Source: Acanthamoeba castellanii str. Neff
Taxonomy: Eukaryota; Discosea; Longamoebia; Acanthamoebidae
Assembly (NCBI RefSeq): GCF_000313135.1
Contig: NW_004457712.1
Location: 361,294-425,293 of the forward strand
DNA: 64,000 nucleotides
Direction of reading: 5' to 3'
The translations under genes and the position numbers were made by a program. The stretch's first letter is position 1. Every line of letters begins with the position of its first letter. Shown here piece after piece: positions 11,094-20,553 of the stretch. The notes under the pieces were generated by a model, which was not told where the DNA came from, made no database searches, and saw nothing but the letters and a program-made list of their open reading frames with translations.

Positions 11094-11882
11094 AGGAAGC
11101 ACCACCTGGCTGATGGCAGTACGTACGAAGGCGGATGGGAGAACGGTAAGCAGCATGGCCGCGGGAAGCAGGTCTTTGCAGACCGGTCCTTATATGAGGG
11201 TGAGTTCGTGGAGGGCGTATTCGAGGGCGAGGGCAAGATGACGTTCGATGACGGTACCGTACTCGAGGGCACATGGCAAAGCGGCAGCATGGTGAAAGGC
11301 AAGCAAACGCGCGTGGAAGACGGCCTGCTCTACGTTGGCGACTTCAAGGATTCCCTCTTCCACGGTCACGGCATGGCCAAGAGCAGCGACCAGCTGTACG
11401 AGGGCGAGTGGCGCAACGGCGAGCCGTGCGGGCGAGGCCTGCTCAAGGACTCGCTAAATGGCATCGTCTACGAGGGCGAGATGATGGGCGGCCGACCGCA
11501 CGGCCGCGGCAAGGAGACCAACTCGCGCAAGGGCCACGTCTACGAGGGCGACCTCCGATACGGCATGAAGGAGGGCCACGGCCGGCTGACCTATACCAAC
11601 GGGAGCGTCTACGAGGGCCAGTTCCAGAACGACGTCCCCGAGGGCCGCGGCAAGTTCACGCGGGCCAACGGCGACACCTACGAGGGCGAGTGGCGACGGG
11701 GCAAGCAGTGGGGCAAGGGCCGCCTCGTGAGCGAGAACGGAATGAAGGCGCACGAGGGCCACTGGAGCGATGGCGTGCTTCACGGCGAGGGCAAGGAGAT
11801 CTCCCTCTCCGATGGTACAATCCTGCGCGAAGGTGTATGGGAGAAGGGCAAGTTCACTCTCCCTCCCGTCATCGCGTTGTAG
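11094..11882 (+). CDS. MORN-repeat protein (5' end unresolved)
   Basis: The frame ends at TAG 11880-11882 and is built almost entirely of about ten MORN repeats of the form YEGEWRNGxxxGRGxxx: for example YEGGWENGKQHGRGK near 11122, YEGEFVEGVFEGEGK, YEGEWRNGEPCGRG and YEGQFQNDVPEGRGK. The last repeat is partial (REGVWEKGKF). MORN repeats form extended beta-hairpin arrays that bind lipids or scaffold membrane-cytoskeleton contacts; no catalytic domain is attached here. No in-frame ATG precedes the first repeat before an upstream TGA, so a short first exon is missing. Acceptor candidates are the AGs at 11094-11095 and 11118-11119. Confidence 0.8.
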   Translation, partial: RKHHLADGSTYEGGWENGKQHGRGKQVFADRSLYEGEFVEGVFEGEGKMTFDDGTVLEGTWQSGSMVKGKQTRVEDGLLYVGDFKDSLFHGHGMAKSSDQLYEGEWRNGEPCGRGLLKDSLNGIVYEGEMMGGRPHGRGKETNSRKGHVYEGDLRYGMKEGHGRLTYTNGSVYEGQFQNDVPEGRGKFTRANGDTYEGEWRRGKQWGKGRLVSENGMKAHEGHWSDGVLHGEGKEISLSDGTILREGVWEKGKFTLPPVIAL

Positions 11883-11955
11883 CGTGCGCAACACAACACC
11901 ACAGAACACAAGAAAAGAAAAGGAAAAGTTGAAAAAGAAATCAAAACAAGTGGAG

Positions 11956-12646
11956 ATGAAGGGGACGCTGCCCGAGGTCTCTGGTGCGGCCACCAAAGGG
12001 ATGAATCCTTTGGTGGGCGATAAGGCGAACACACAAGGCTCGTTGGCGCCCACAGTCGACAATGCGGCGAGTGTTCTGGCAAAGCAAAAGCACAAGTGGG
12101 CGGTGGCGGGGTGTATCGCAGTGTGCTTCCTTGGTTGGGGCCTGGCCACATTCATCATGGGCTATGTCGGCCAGCGTGCCTCCTTTCGGGCCTCCCTCCT
12201 CTACAACACTATGTACCCCCCCCCTCTTTCCCTCCCTCTCTTTGCAACACTAACGTCTTGCTGGCGCGGTTGGGTGCTAGGGGGTTCCTTCTCTGTACAT
12301 TGCCGTTCCTACCTCAACAGCAGTTCCGAACGTTCACGCGCAACCACTTGCTGTGTATCGTGTCCGGCCTGATGTTCACGTGGGCGGACGTGGGCTTCTT
12401 CAAGGTACGCTTTCATGATGCTGGACTTGAGGCCCTAATGCGCGCTTTCTCACTCTTGGCCACCAGCTATCGAGCATGGGGATGAGCGTGAGCGTGCTGG
12501 GACCTGTGACAGCTCTCTACATCATCGTACCCGCCGTGCTGGGCGTGCTGTGTCTGGGCGAAACCTTCACTCTGCGCAAGGTGGTGGGCCTGGTTCTGGC
12601 GGTGTCCGCTATCTGCCTCCTCGCCAGCGACGAGGGCGCAGCCTGA
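11956..12646 (+). CDS. Half-size EamA/DMT-like membrane protein
   Basis: Three exons: 11956-12212, 12281-12404, 12467-12646; about 186 residues, stop TGA. About 50 hydrophilic residues precede roughly five membrane helices: AVAGCIAVCFLGWGLATFIM, a helix beginning GFLLCTLPFLP, LLCIVSGLMFTWADVGFF, VLGPVTALYIIVPAVLGVLC and VVGLVLAVSAICLLAS. The pattern of a short loop with L-G-E before a basic residue and a final helix ending in a small charged tail is like the second half of EamA drug/metabolite transporters. Full-length members have ten helices; this one has about half, so it would have to work as a dimer, as in the ancestral small multidrug transporters. The exon 1 to exon 2 junction (AT/G) restores a methionine in phase. 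The substrate is unknown. Confidence 0.65.
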
Positions 12647-13096
12647 AACCCACCTCCAACGCGCACGCTCCCCATTTTGTTGTTCGTGACCGAGAACTCA
12701 TTGTATAGAGCTGGAGCGGTGAAACACTAGCCAACCGCTGCAAGGCGGGAGTGAAGCAACTTGCCTCGATGTGTACCTCTCGCTGGGCCGTAACCGACCA
12801 AATTTGTCGACGCAGCCCATAACAGGAAAGCAGCCGTTGAACCGTCAAGCCAAGAAGAACGACTACCGGGGGCAATACAGAGGGAAGAGAAGACGAAGGA
12901 GTGGAGATCAAACGAAAGAGAGGCTCTACGTTTACTTGGCTGGTCGCGCGTTGGGTCGGCGTCAGAGTTGTGGGACTTCAATCCTGCGGTAAAAGGTGGA
13001 TGAATGCTCAACGGCAGATTGATTGTCTGAGCTAGAGGAAGGACGTCGAAGGAGCCGAGTATAGCAGAGCAGGAAAAGGAGAAGGAGGAGGAAATA
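12647..13096. other. Intergenic region upstream of the cytosolic RasGAP
   Basis: 450 bases between two plus-strand genes. Purine-rich tracts lie at 12880-12910 and 13040-13096, immediately before the RasGAP start. No frame here has family features. Confidence 0.4.
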
Positions 13097-16000
13097 ATGG
13101 AATTCTCACATTCCGCCGGCAGCGGTATCTTTTCGTTTGATCGACCCGTCCATGGATCGCGCGAGCGATGCTCTACGTGGGTCTTCGGCACCCCCACGCC
13201 CCAGCAAGTGGAAGAGAAATTCAACACAATGCGACCAGAGGACGCATACACGAAACTGGAAGAGGTAAGTGCTTGTTTCATCGTTGAATTGCATGGCTAG
13301 CTCAGCAGAGATCTCTAAATTAACTCTCGATTTAATGCACAGCTAATCTTGGAAGAAAAATATGACTTATTGTTGGTTGCGATGGAGGCTGTCCGACATC
13401 TTGAGGATAATGATGTATTGGTATTTACCTCCTTCGCTCGGTGCAGCTGCCGATTTCCCCCACGCTAACTTTTACCGCAACAGATACAAGCGGTGGTGTC
13501 AATAAGTGAAGCACACAACCGCATCTATGCTCTGCTGCGGCAGGCCATCCACCAGGAGGTGACCAATTTTACAGGTAGCTGCTGCATCGCACCCCTCGCA
13601 TGTCGTGCCTTTCGCTAACCACTTGCGTTCAACACCAAAGCCAAAGCGATGTTTCTTCTCTCCAGCACTTCCCTCTCTTCGGAGACCGACAAGCTCTCCA
13701 TCTCTGCGTTCTTCCGAGAAGGGAGCACTGCCACGTATCTTCTGTCATCGTGGATGTTCCGGTAAGTGCCTCCTTCATCAACACGCTGACGGTTCTTGGT
13801 CTAACGCTAAGATCTTCATCTTTCTTCTCCTTAGGGAGGGTGAGCCGTATCTACAGCGCACGCTGTACCCCTTTGTGTCTAATATTTGTAAAAACGAGGT
13901 GTGCTTCGAGATGGACCCGCATCGGGAAACGAATCCCGCGAAGGTGGAGTCCAATCTCTCCCGGCTACTGTGTACAGCCAAGCAAGTGGTGGATCACATC
14001 TGCTGCTCGCTTAACTCCATCCCAAAGTACCGTCATTCCCACTCTACACCTGATCCCTGCAGCAACAGACTCACTCTCGTTTCGTCACCAGCATATTGCG
14101 GCGTATTTTTTGCTTCCTGGGCTCCGAGATCAAGCAGCGGTTCCCAGAGGAGGTCAACATGGTGCTCAGCGGATTCTTCTTCCTTCGCTTTTTGTGTCCG
14201 GCGCTCGTGACCCCCAACTTCTACGGCATTTGCAAGGGTATATCTCATCTCTGCCTCATTCTTGTGTGTAGTCATCCGCTCAACGTATGCTTGGTCCCTA
14301 CAGAACAACCGTCTCCTATCGCCAGCCGTTCCTTAATTTTGCTATCCAAGTTACTCCAGACAGTGTCAACGGGAGCCGAGTTTGGCGTGAAGGAGGTACT
14401 TCGAGACCAACATTCATCATGTACGAGTCCAATGCTGGTGCTGATTCTCTTTGATTCACAGGAGTACCTTTCTATACCCGCCCTAAATAACTTCGTTGCG
14501 GCGTACACACCGAGCCTGAACAGATTCTTCGCCCTCCTTGTGGTACATCTCCCGTCCTACTTCACTCAAAAGCGTCCTACCCCGTCACTCACCGACATGG
14601 TGTCACAGGAGGAGGATCTCCTAGTCCCCATCCCCGTCCCAAACACCAAGGTGCTTGGTTCCAACGGGCTCACCAATGGAACGGATTCCAGTTGGATGTA
14701 CAACAGCGGTAATTCGACGCTGAACCCCAAGTACCATGCAACAGACAATAACGGGCTGTACGTATTGAACCTAGGTCTTGATAGCTCATTTGTTCTTGCT
14801 GACCTTTCCTCTTGACCCAGCAACGGCACTACGCAACAGGGAAGCTCTTCTGCTCCAAGCCCGAGTCCGGCTGCGATCTTCGCCGGCGGTTCGCCTAGAA
14901 GGAGCCGCGCTCTGACGCAGCTCTCGCTCTACTTTGATCGCTCCAGTCCTCCTGCGGCTTCAAGCATCTCGCCCTCGGCTGTCACTCCATCGCCGCTTGC
15001 TCAAGTGGTGCATTCGAACTCACTCAGCTTTCCCGCGGTCTCTGCGGACCCACCGCCGCTGTTACACGCCCAGTCGCAGGGCCACCTCTCCACGCCATTG
15101 CCCCTCAGTACACACCACCACGGTCTACAGAGCGTATGTTCACCGCCCCAGCACGTGCACGCGATTAGCGATTCTCTATGCTGACATCGACCTTTTTTCT
15201 GGTATAACAGCCCGCAGCAGTTGCAATCACAGCTGCCGCTGTCGTGCAGCAGTCCCGACAGTCCTCGTCGCCCTCGTCTATTAAGAGATCGCGGGTGCTC
15301 AACAACTTCAAGGTACTGCGATCCCTGGATAACCGTACACCGCACATCTCACACCGCTTTGTATCCCTAGGTGGGCTCAATGCGGGGCAGTAAGACCAAA
15401 AAGAGCGCTCCCATGCTTCCTTCCTCTTCGCCCACCGTTCCCGAGCAGGACTTCAACTCCACTCATACCAACGTCGCAGCCATTCGCATCATTCGGTACC
15501 CCATCAGTTGGTGCAACTGTGCGGGATGAACGACAAAACACTGACCTTGCGTATGACAGGGAGCTGGCCGGCGAGGTGGTAGACCTGCGGGCTCAGCTGA
15601 GCGAGGCGGAGAGCCAGCGTCGGCTGCTAAAGCTCAAGAACGAGCGTATGGGAGAGCGCCTGCGCAGGCTCAACACCGAGACGGACACCGAACATGAGGA
15701 ACGCGAACGCGTCGGCCAGCACACGGAGACCGAGACCGAGGAGGAAATGCGCGACAGCGGGCTCAGCACCAAGGAGGCCAGCGAGAAAGAGGTCCTGGAC
15801 GCGATCGCCTGCGGGGCTAGCAGCGAGGAGGTGCTCGTGGTCATCAGCAGTCGGGCCAACCCCATGCTGCTCATCACCGAGGAGCGGAACGCTCAGCGAA
15901 GCATGAAGATGCACAAGCGAAAGCCGAAGCGCAAGGAGGACAAGGCGGCCAACGGAGGTGGCACGACCAAGAAGTGCGGCACGCTCAAGAAGAAGCGGAA

Positions 16001-18675
16001 ACTGGGCTACCAGGGCGATGGCAGCGGTGCCGACAGCACCTACCGAGGATGACGGGGTCGGGACGTGGCCAAGGAGAAGGACGAGCGCGAGCAGCGAGAA
16101 AAGGACAACGACAAGGAGCGACAGCAGCAGCTACAAGAGAAGAAGGAGCGAGACGAGCGCCAACAGAGGGAGAAGCAGCGGGGGAAGAAAGAGAGCGACG
16201 CTCGCGAGAAGCGGGAGACGGACGAGAGGGAGCGGAAGGAACTGGTCGAAAGGCGCCAGGGGAAGAAGGAGGCCAAGCAATCGAAGAGGATCGGTACGAT
16301 CAGTAGCGGCAGCACCATCAGCATCAGCAGCAACAACAAGAGCAACGATGCCACCGGTTCCTTCATATCGCCGCTCTACGGCGACGCGGGTCTGACGGCG
16401 ATGATGCTGACAATCGAAGAGGAGCCGATTGAGGAGCGGAAACAAGGGACGGCAACGAAGAATGATGGAAAGGACGAGTCGAAAGAAGTGAAGGCGAAGA
16501 AGGTGAAGAAGGCGAAGAAGAAGGAAAAGAAGGAAAAGGAGAAAGGCGAGAAGGGCCACCGACGGAAGAAGAGCAGCGAAGAGGAAAGCACGACAACGAA
16601 CGACGAGAAGTCAATCAGGAAGAAGAACAAGAAGAATATCAAGGCGGCCAAGAAGGGGTCCAGTGTGAAGAATGAAACCGAAAGCGAAGAGGACCACAAG
16701 GAGAAGCGGAGGAGCAAGAAGAAGAAGAACAAGAAGGAGGGAGAAGCAATGCCGACGGAAACGACAGCTACGACTACCACCCAGTCTACGGACTCTCCGG
16801 CCGCACAGGCGCCACCAGCGGTCAAGGAGAAGCGAAAGAAGGTCAGGAAGGAGCGAAGGGAGAAACGACACCCCCGGCACCGCCGTTCCGCCGAGTACCA
16901 ACGGGATCAGCCTCACCAGGACCCCAATCATCGCTGGCACAACGGTGTGTCCCCGTACGGTGCCACGCTGGACCCTGCCCAAGCCCGTACGGCCCTGCAG
17001 ATGTTGCGGTCGCAGCCAGCCCAGCCGCCGCCGCCGCAGCTGCGGCACCAGCACACCTTCCTGCTGTCGGCCCAACATCGACAAGAGAGGGAAGTGGCAG
17101 AGGCAGCGAAGAATGCGGCTCTGAGATCGGCACCGGCCGTAGGCGACCAGCCTCGGTCTCAGCAGCGGCTGTCGTACAAGCAGAAGCAACAGCAGGACGG
17201 GGCCAGCAGACGTCAGTCGTCCGATCCGCTCGCGCCGCAAGCGACGAACGAAACGGGCAGTGGAACGGCCGCGACAGCGCAGACAACGACAGAGAAGAGG
17301 GAGGAGAGTGTAAAGGGAAGTGTAAAAGACGAGACGAAGGCGAGAGGGAAGGCGGGCAGCCAGGACATCAGGAAGTCGTCCACGGACGACACCACGAACG
17401 AGACGGCGGCGACTTCGACGACGACCACGACGCCAACCGTTCCGTCGACGCTGAAGACCCTATCAGCGGGAGGGCCACCACCGCTGGGTGGGCGAAGGCT
17501 GAGCTTTGGCGGCAGTCGATCGGAGGTGTCTAAGGGCAAGGGTCCGATCGTGCCGTCGGACGAGAACGCGGCGCTCGAGGAGTTCAAGCGGAAGCAGAAG
17601 GAGCTGGCCGCCCGTCGGAGGCGTAACTCGGTGATGTTGAACGGACCGCACGCGGCCGTCCAGTGGCTGCAGGAGCTCTACGGCGAGGACAACTTTGCGG
17701 ACGCCGAACCCCTGTCCGATGAGTACGAATCTCTCCCCTTTCCCTCTCCTCTCACACTCCCTGTGGCTGACGTGCTCTTATGAACAGGGCGGGTGTATCG
17801 GCGCCGCGGTACTACACTCGGTCGAGGGCGCAGACGTTGGACGACATCTTCGCCCCATTCGTCACGCCGGCGATTGTGGAGGAGGTACCACTTTCGGCCT
17901 TGCGATGTCAGTCAGCGATCTTCGTTTTTTTCTAACGCACGGCCAGGAGGAAGAGTCGCAGACGAGTCGCACCGTGTCCGAGCTGAAGCGGAAGTTCACC
18001 GAATCGGGCTCCACCGTGTTACCCGATCGACGGCCTTCGTCGCCGACCTCTACCCGCGATGCCAAGCTGCCCCACAGGTCGGCCGGTATGACCCAAAGCA
18101 CCGGCGGACTATCGATCCAGTCCGACAAGGCCGCCGTGCGGAAGGGTTTGACCCCATCGGTCTCGGTCGACTCAACACCAACAGCCAGCAGGCTCAGTCC
18201 GCAGCACCGCAACGGCCATCAGATGGTGAAGCGATCGCTTTCGTCGGAGCGGGAGAGTCTATCGGCCCAGCTGGACCCTCCACGGATGCCGTCGTGGCTG
18301 AACTCCAGCGGCACTGAGAACTTCAGCACGCGGCGCAGTCAGCGGTGTTCGCTCATCTTTACCACACCACCCGGCTCTCCAGCACCATCAACACCCTCCT
18401 CGCAATCGCTCGCCGCGCTGCGACCAGTGTCACCGCCGGACAACGCCGCCGCCACCACCAACGGCGTCGCGTCCAGGAAGACCGTGGTCGTCACCCCGCC
18501 CGCGACACCAGGCTCGGCTCAGACCACGAACGAACTGCAGCACGTATTCGAGAGCATCATGATCAAGCGGCGTGGCGGAAGCCTGCGCAGCACGGCCGGG
18601 CAGGTGCAGAAGTTCATCGGCGTGGGCTCCCTGCGCGGGGGTCCTACCAACACGACCACCAAGACCAAGGAGTGA
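13097..18675 (+). CDS. RasGAP-domain protein with long charged tail (in-frame TGA at 16050)
   Basis: Exons: 13097-13264, 13343-13420, 13484-13574, 13641-13761, 13835-14026, 14092-14237, 14304-14395, 14462-14757 (14543-14608 may be a further 66-nt intron), 14821-15133, 15211-15312, 15371-15495, 15560-17722, 17788-17884, 17947-18675. The GAP domain (roughly residues 60-360) has an arginine-finger loop (F-F-R-E-G-S-T-A-T) and the signature FFFLRFLCPALVTP. It should speed GTP hydrolysis on Ras-family proteins. The tail is Ser/Pro-rich, then strongly Lys/Glu-rich. A TGA at 16050-16052 interrupts an otherwise continuous frame, and the downstream half has no ATG near its start. If the stop is real the protein is about 738 residues; if it is spliced out or an error, about 1,570. 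Confidence 0.8.
16050..16052 (+). other. In-frame TGA splitting the RasGAP tail frame
   Basis: The frame entering from the exon at 15560 reaches TGA here, yet the same frame continues open from 16053 for about 1.7 kb, with the same Lys/Glu/Arg-rich composition, to a clean donor at 17722/17723. The only in-phase intron I can draw over it (16027-16098, 72 nt) would need a poor acceptor ending GCGAG. Sequencing error, a non-canonical intron or a true stop are all possible. Confidence 0.7.
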
Positions 18676-18785
18676 AGATAGCGTGTTTAAATTCCACAAA
18701 TTGATAGGTTGGGCAAAAGTGTATGAAAAGCGGCCAATCGACGTTTTTCTGTACAGCGCTTGGCCTACAAGGTGGTGTAGGGTTA

Positions 18786-20225
18786 TTAGAAAACGAAGGA
18801 GCGAGCCTTGTCGAGTGTTTCCGCCGGCGAGCTCTTTCGGCACACGATGAACAGCTGCTGCAGAGCGGCCATGCTCACGCCCATACCTTCGTCCTCCTCC
18901 ACCTTAGCGGTTTCCTCACCATCGGCTTCCGCCGTCTCCTCCTCGGCCTTCTTGTCCTTGACGTTGAGCAAACGCGAGGCAATCACCTCGGCAAACTCGT
19001 GGGCCAGCTCGCTCTCGTCGGGGTAGAAGTGCTGGAACAGGACCGCGGCCTGTGCCTTGGTGGCCGTGGTGAAGCGCACCTTGAGGTCCACGCGACCGGG
19101 CCGGATCAGGGCCGGGTCGAGCCGCTCCACGTGGTTGGTGGTGAGAATGAAGACCTGACCCTCGGGGTTGCACACACCATCGAGCGCGTTGAGCAGGCCC
19201 GAGAATGTGAGCGGCGCGTTGGCTGTGCCAGCGGCCTTCGAGTCGCGGTCGCGCGAGAACAGCGCGTCGACGTCCTCCATGACGATGAGCGAGTTGGCCG
19301 GTGCGGACTGCACGCACATCTGCAGGTTGTCGTCGGTGATGGCCGGATGGGCCGGCTGGAGGAAGCACACGTTGCGCTGCAGCTCGCCAGCCAGCGCGGT
19401 GATGAACGACGACTTGCCCGTGCCCGGCGGCCCGTAGAAGAGCATCGAGCGCTTGTAGGGGATGCCGTGGTGAGTGTACCACCTCGCGGTCTCGCGCGTG
19501 TCGAAATCGGTCAGATCGCTCACGACGGCGTCCTTGACGTCGGCCGGCAGAATGACGCTGTCGATGGGCCGCACCCGCTTCGTCGCCACCTTGTTCCAGT
19601 ACATGTGCTGCGGCTTCCACATGTAGATGTTGTACCGTTTGTCGTCCTTCTCGCAGTCCCAGTCGAGCACGTGGTCGCAGAAGGCCGACAGGAGCGCCTG
19701 TTGGCCCTCGCCCGGCACCGACAGCACCATCGACGTGTAGAGGCTCACTCCGCACGGACCCCCGACAGGCTGGCCGATGGCCTGGTGGACCAGACGGATC
19801 AGGCGGCCCTGGAAGGTGACCTCATGGAGGCCCAGGCCCAGACGAAGCTCGGAGACCTCCTTGGTCGCGTCGCCTTTGGTGTCGGCGAGGCCGTCGTCGT
19901 CATCGCCCTCGTCGTCGCTGTAGGACGAGGGGTTTGACCGCTTGACGGTGCCGTCGGCGAGGAGCCAGCTGTGAGAGTGGTCCGAGGTCTTGTTGCCGTG
20001 GAGCGAGATGTAGCGCGAGATGACGCCGAAGAGCTTGTGCGAGGATTTGATCTCGAGCATGGTCACGCCATCGCCGTCGCCCTGCTTGCCGGAGAGCTGG
20101 ACGTAGGTCTGTGGCGAAACGGGCAGCAGCCGGAAGCCACCGGTGTGGTCTTGCAGGTGAGGGTCTTGCGGTGACTTGAGGCCGGAAGCGTCGTGGGTGT
20201 GGGCAGTGGCGGTCTTCATCATCAT
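18786..20225 (-). CDS. BCS1-like AAA+ ATPase
   Basis: Single-exon frame of 479 residues. The N-terminal half resembles the BCS1 N-domain (FQGRLIRLVHQAIGQPVGG, later RPIDSVILPADVKDAVVSDL). The AAA module follows: Walker A GPPGTGKSS at about 262-270, Walker B SLIVMEDVDALF, and second region of homology TTNHVERLDPALIRPGRVD with the arginine fingers. A short acidic, Lys/Glu-rich insertion lies near the C-terminus. BCS1 proteins translocate folded Rieske protein across the inner mitochondrial membrane; related plant and protist members have other sites. I see no clear N-terminal membrane helix, which true mitochondrial BCS1 has, so the location is uncertain. It converges with the cytosolic RasGAP (stop 18675). 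Confidence 0.85.
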   Translation of the reverse strand: MMMKTATAHTHDASGLKSPQDPHLQDHTGGFRLLPVSPQTYVQLSGKQGDGDGVTMLEIKSSHKLFGVISRYISLHGNKTSDHSHSWLLADGTVKRSNPSSYSDDEGDDDDGLADTKGDATKEVSELRLGLGLHEVTFQGRLIRLVHQAIGQPVGGPCGVSLYTSMVLSVPGEGQQALLSAFCDHVLDWDCEKDDKRYNIYMWKPQHMYWNKVATKRVRPIDSVILPADVKDAVVSDLTDFDTRETARWYTHHGIPYKRSMLFYGPPGTGKSSFITALAGELQRNVCFLQPAHPAITDDNLQMCVQSAPANSLIVMEDVDALFSRDRDSKAAGTANAPLTFSGLLNALDGVCNPEGQVFILTTNHVERLDPALIRPGRVDLKVRFTTATKAQAAVLFQHFYPDESELAHEFAEVIASRLLNVKDKKAEEETAEADGEETAKVEEDEGMGVSMAALQQLFIVCRKSSPAETLDKARSFVF

Positions 20226-20553
20226 CTTCTAGTATCGTCGATGAGGGTCTTGCTGTTGTGGGTCTTGCGGCGTGAGGTTCAGTTTATTCTGACTGCTGTT
20301 GTCGATGCACTGATGGCAATGACTTTCAGCATGACCCTATAGTGGTTTTTATACCAGCTGGTGTGGAAAAAGAAGAGAATTGGGGTGATGTCATCTTCAC
20401 CAAAGGCGAACGTTCTTCTCCTCGAGCAGCAGACAGACTGTCGGGGACCCGAAAAAAGATAAAAAGAAAATACCAGGAAAATGCTGACTTCGTTTCGAAG
20501 AAAGGGAACGTGAAAGGGAATTTGTCTGGATCGTTCGGTCCATTGGCATTGGC
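20226..20553. other. Intergenic region upstream of the BCS1-like gene
   Basis: 328 bases between the BCS1-like start and the stop of the FG-GAP-like gene, both minus strand. An A-rich stretch (about 20450-20480) is present. No gene is supported here. Confidence 0.4.

Noticed and set aside
16065..17783. A separate gene starting downstream of the in-frame TGA
   Set aside because: There is no ATG near the start of this frame, and the composition and frame continue directly from the RasGAP tail, so a single interrupted gene is more likely.
18723..19937. 404-codon open frame on the plus strand opposite the BCS1-like gene
   Set aside because: It is the antisense shadow of a GC-rich AAA ATPase gene; it has no domain signature and is Val/Leu/Arg/Gly/His biased as expected for such shadows.
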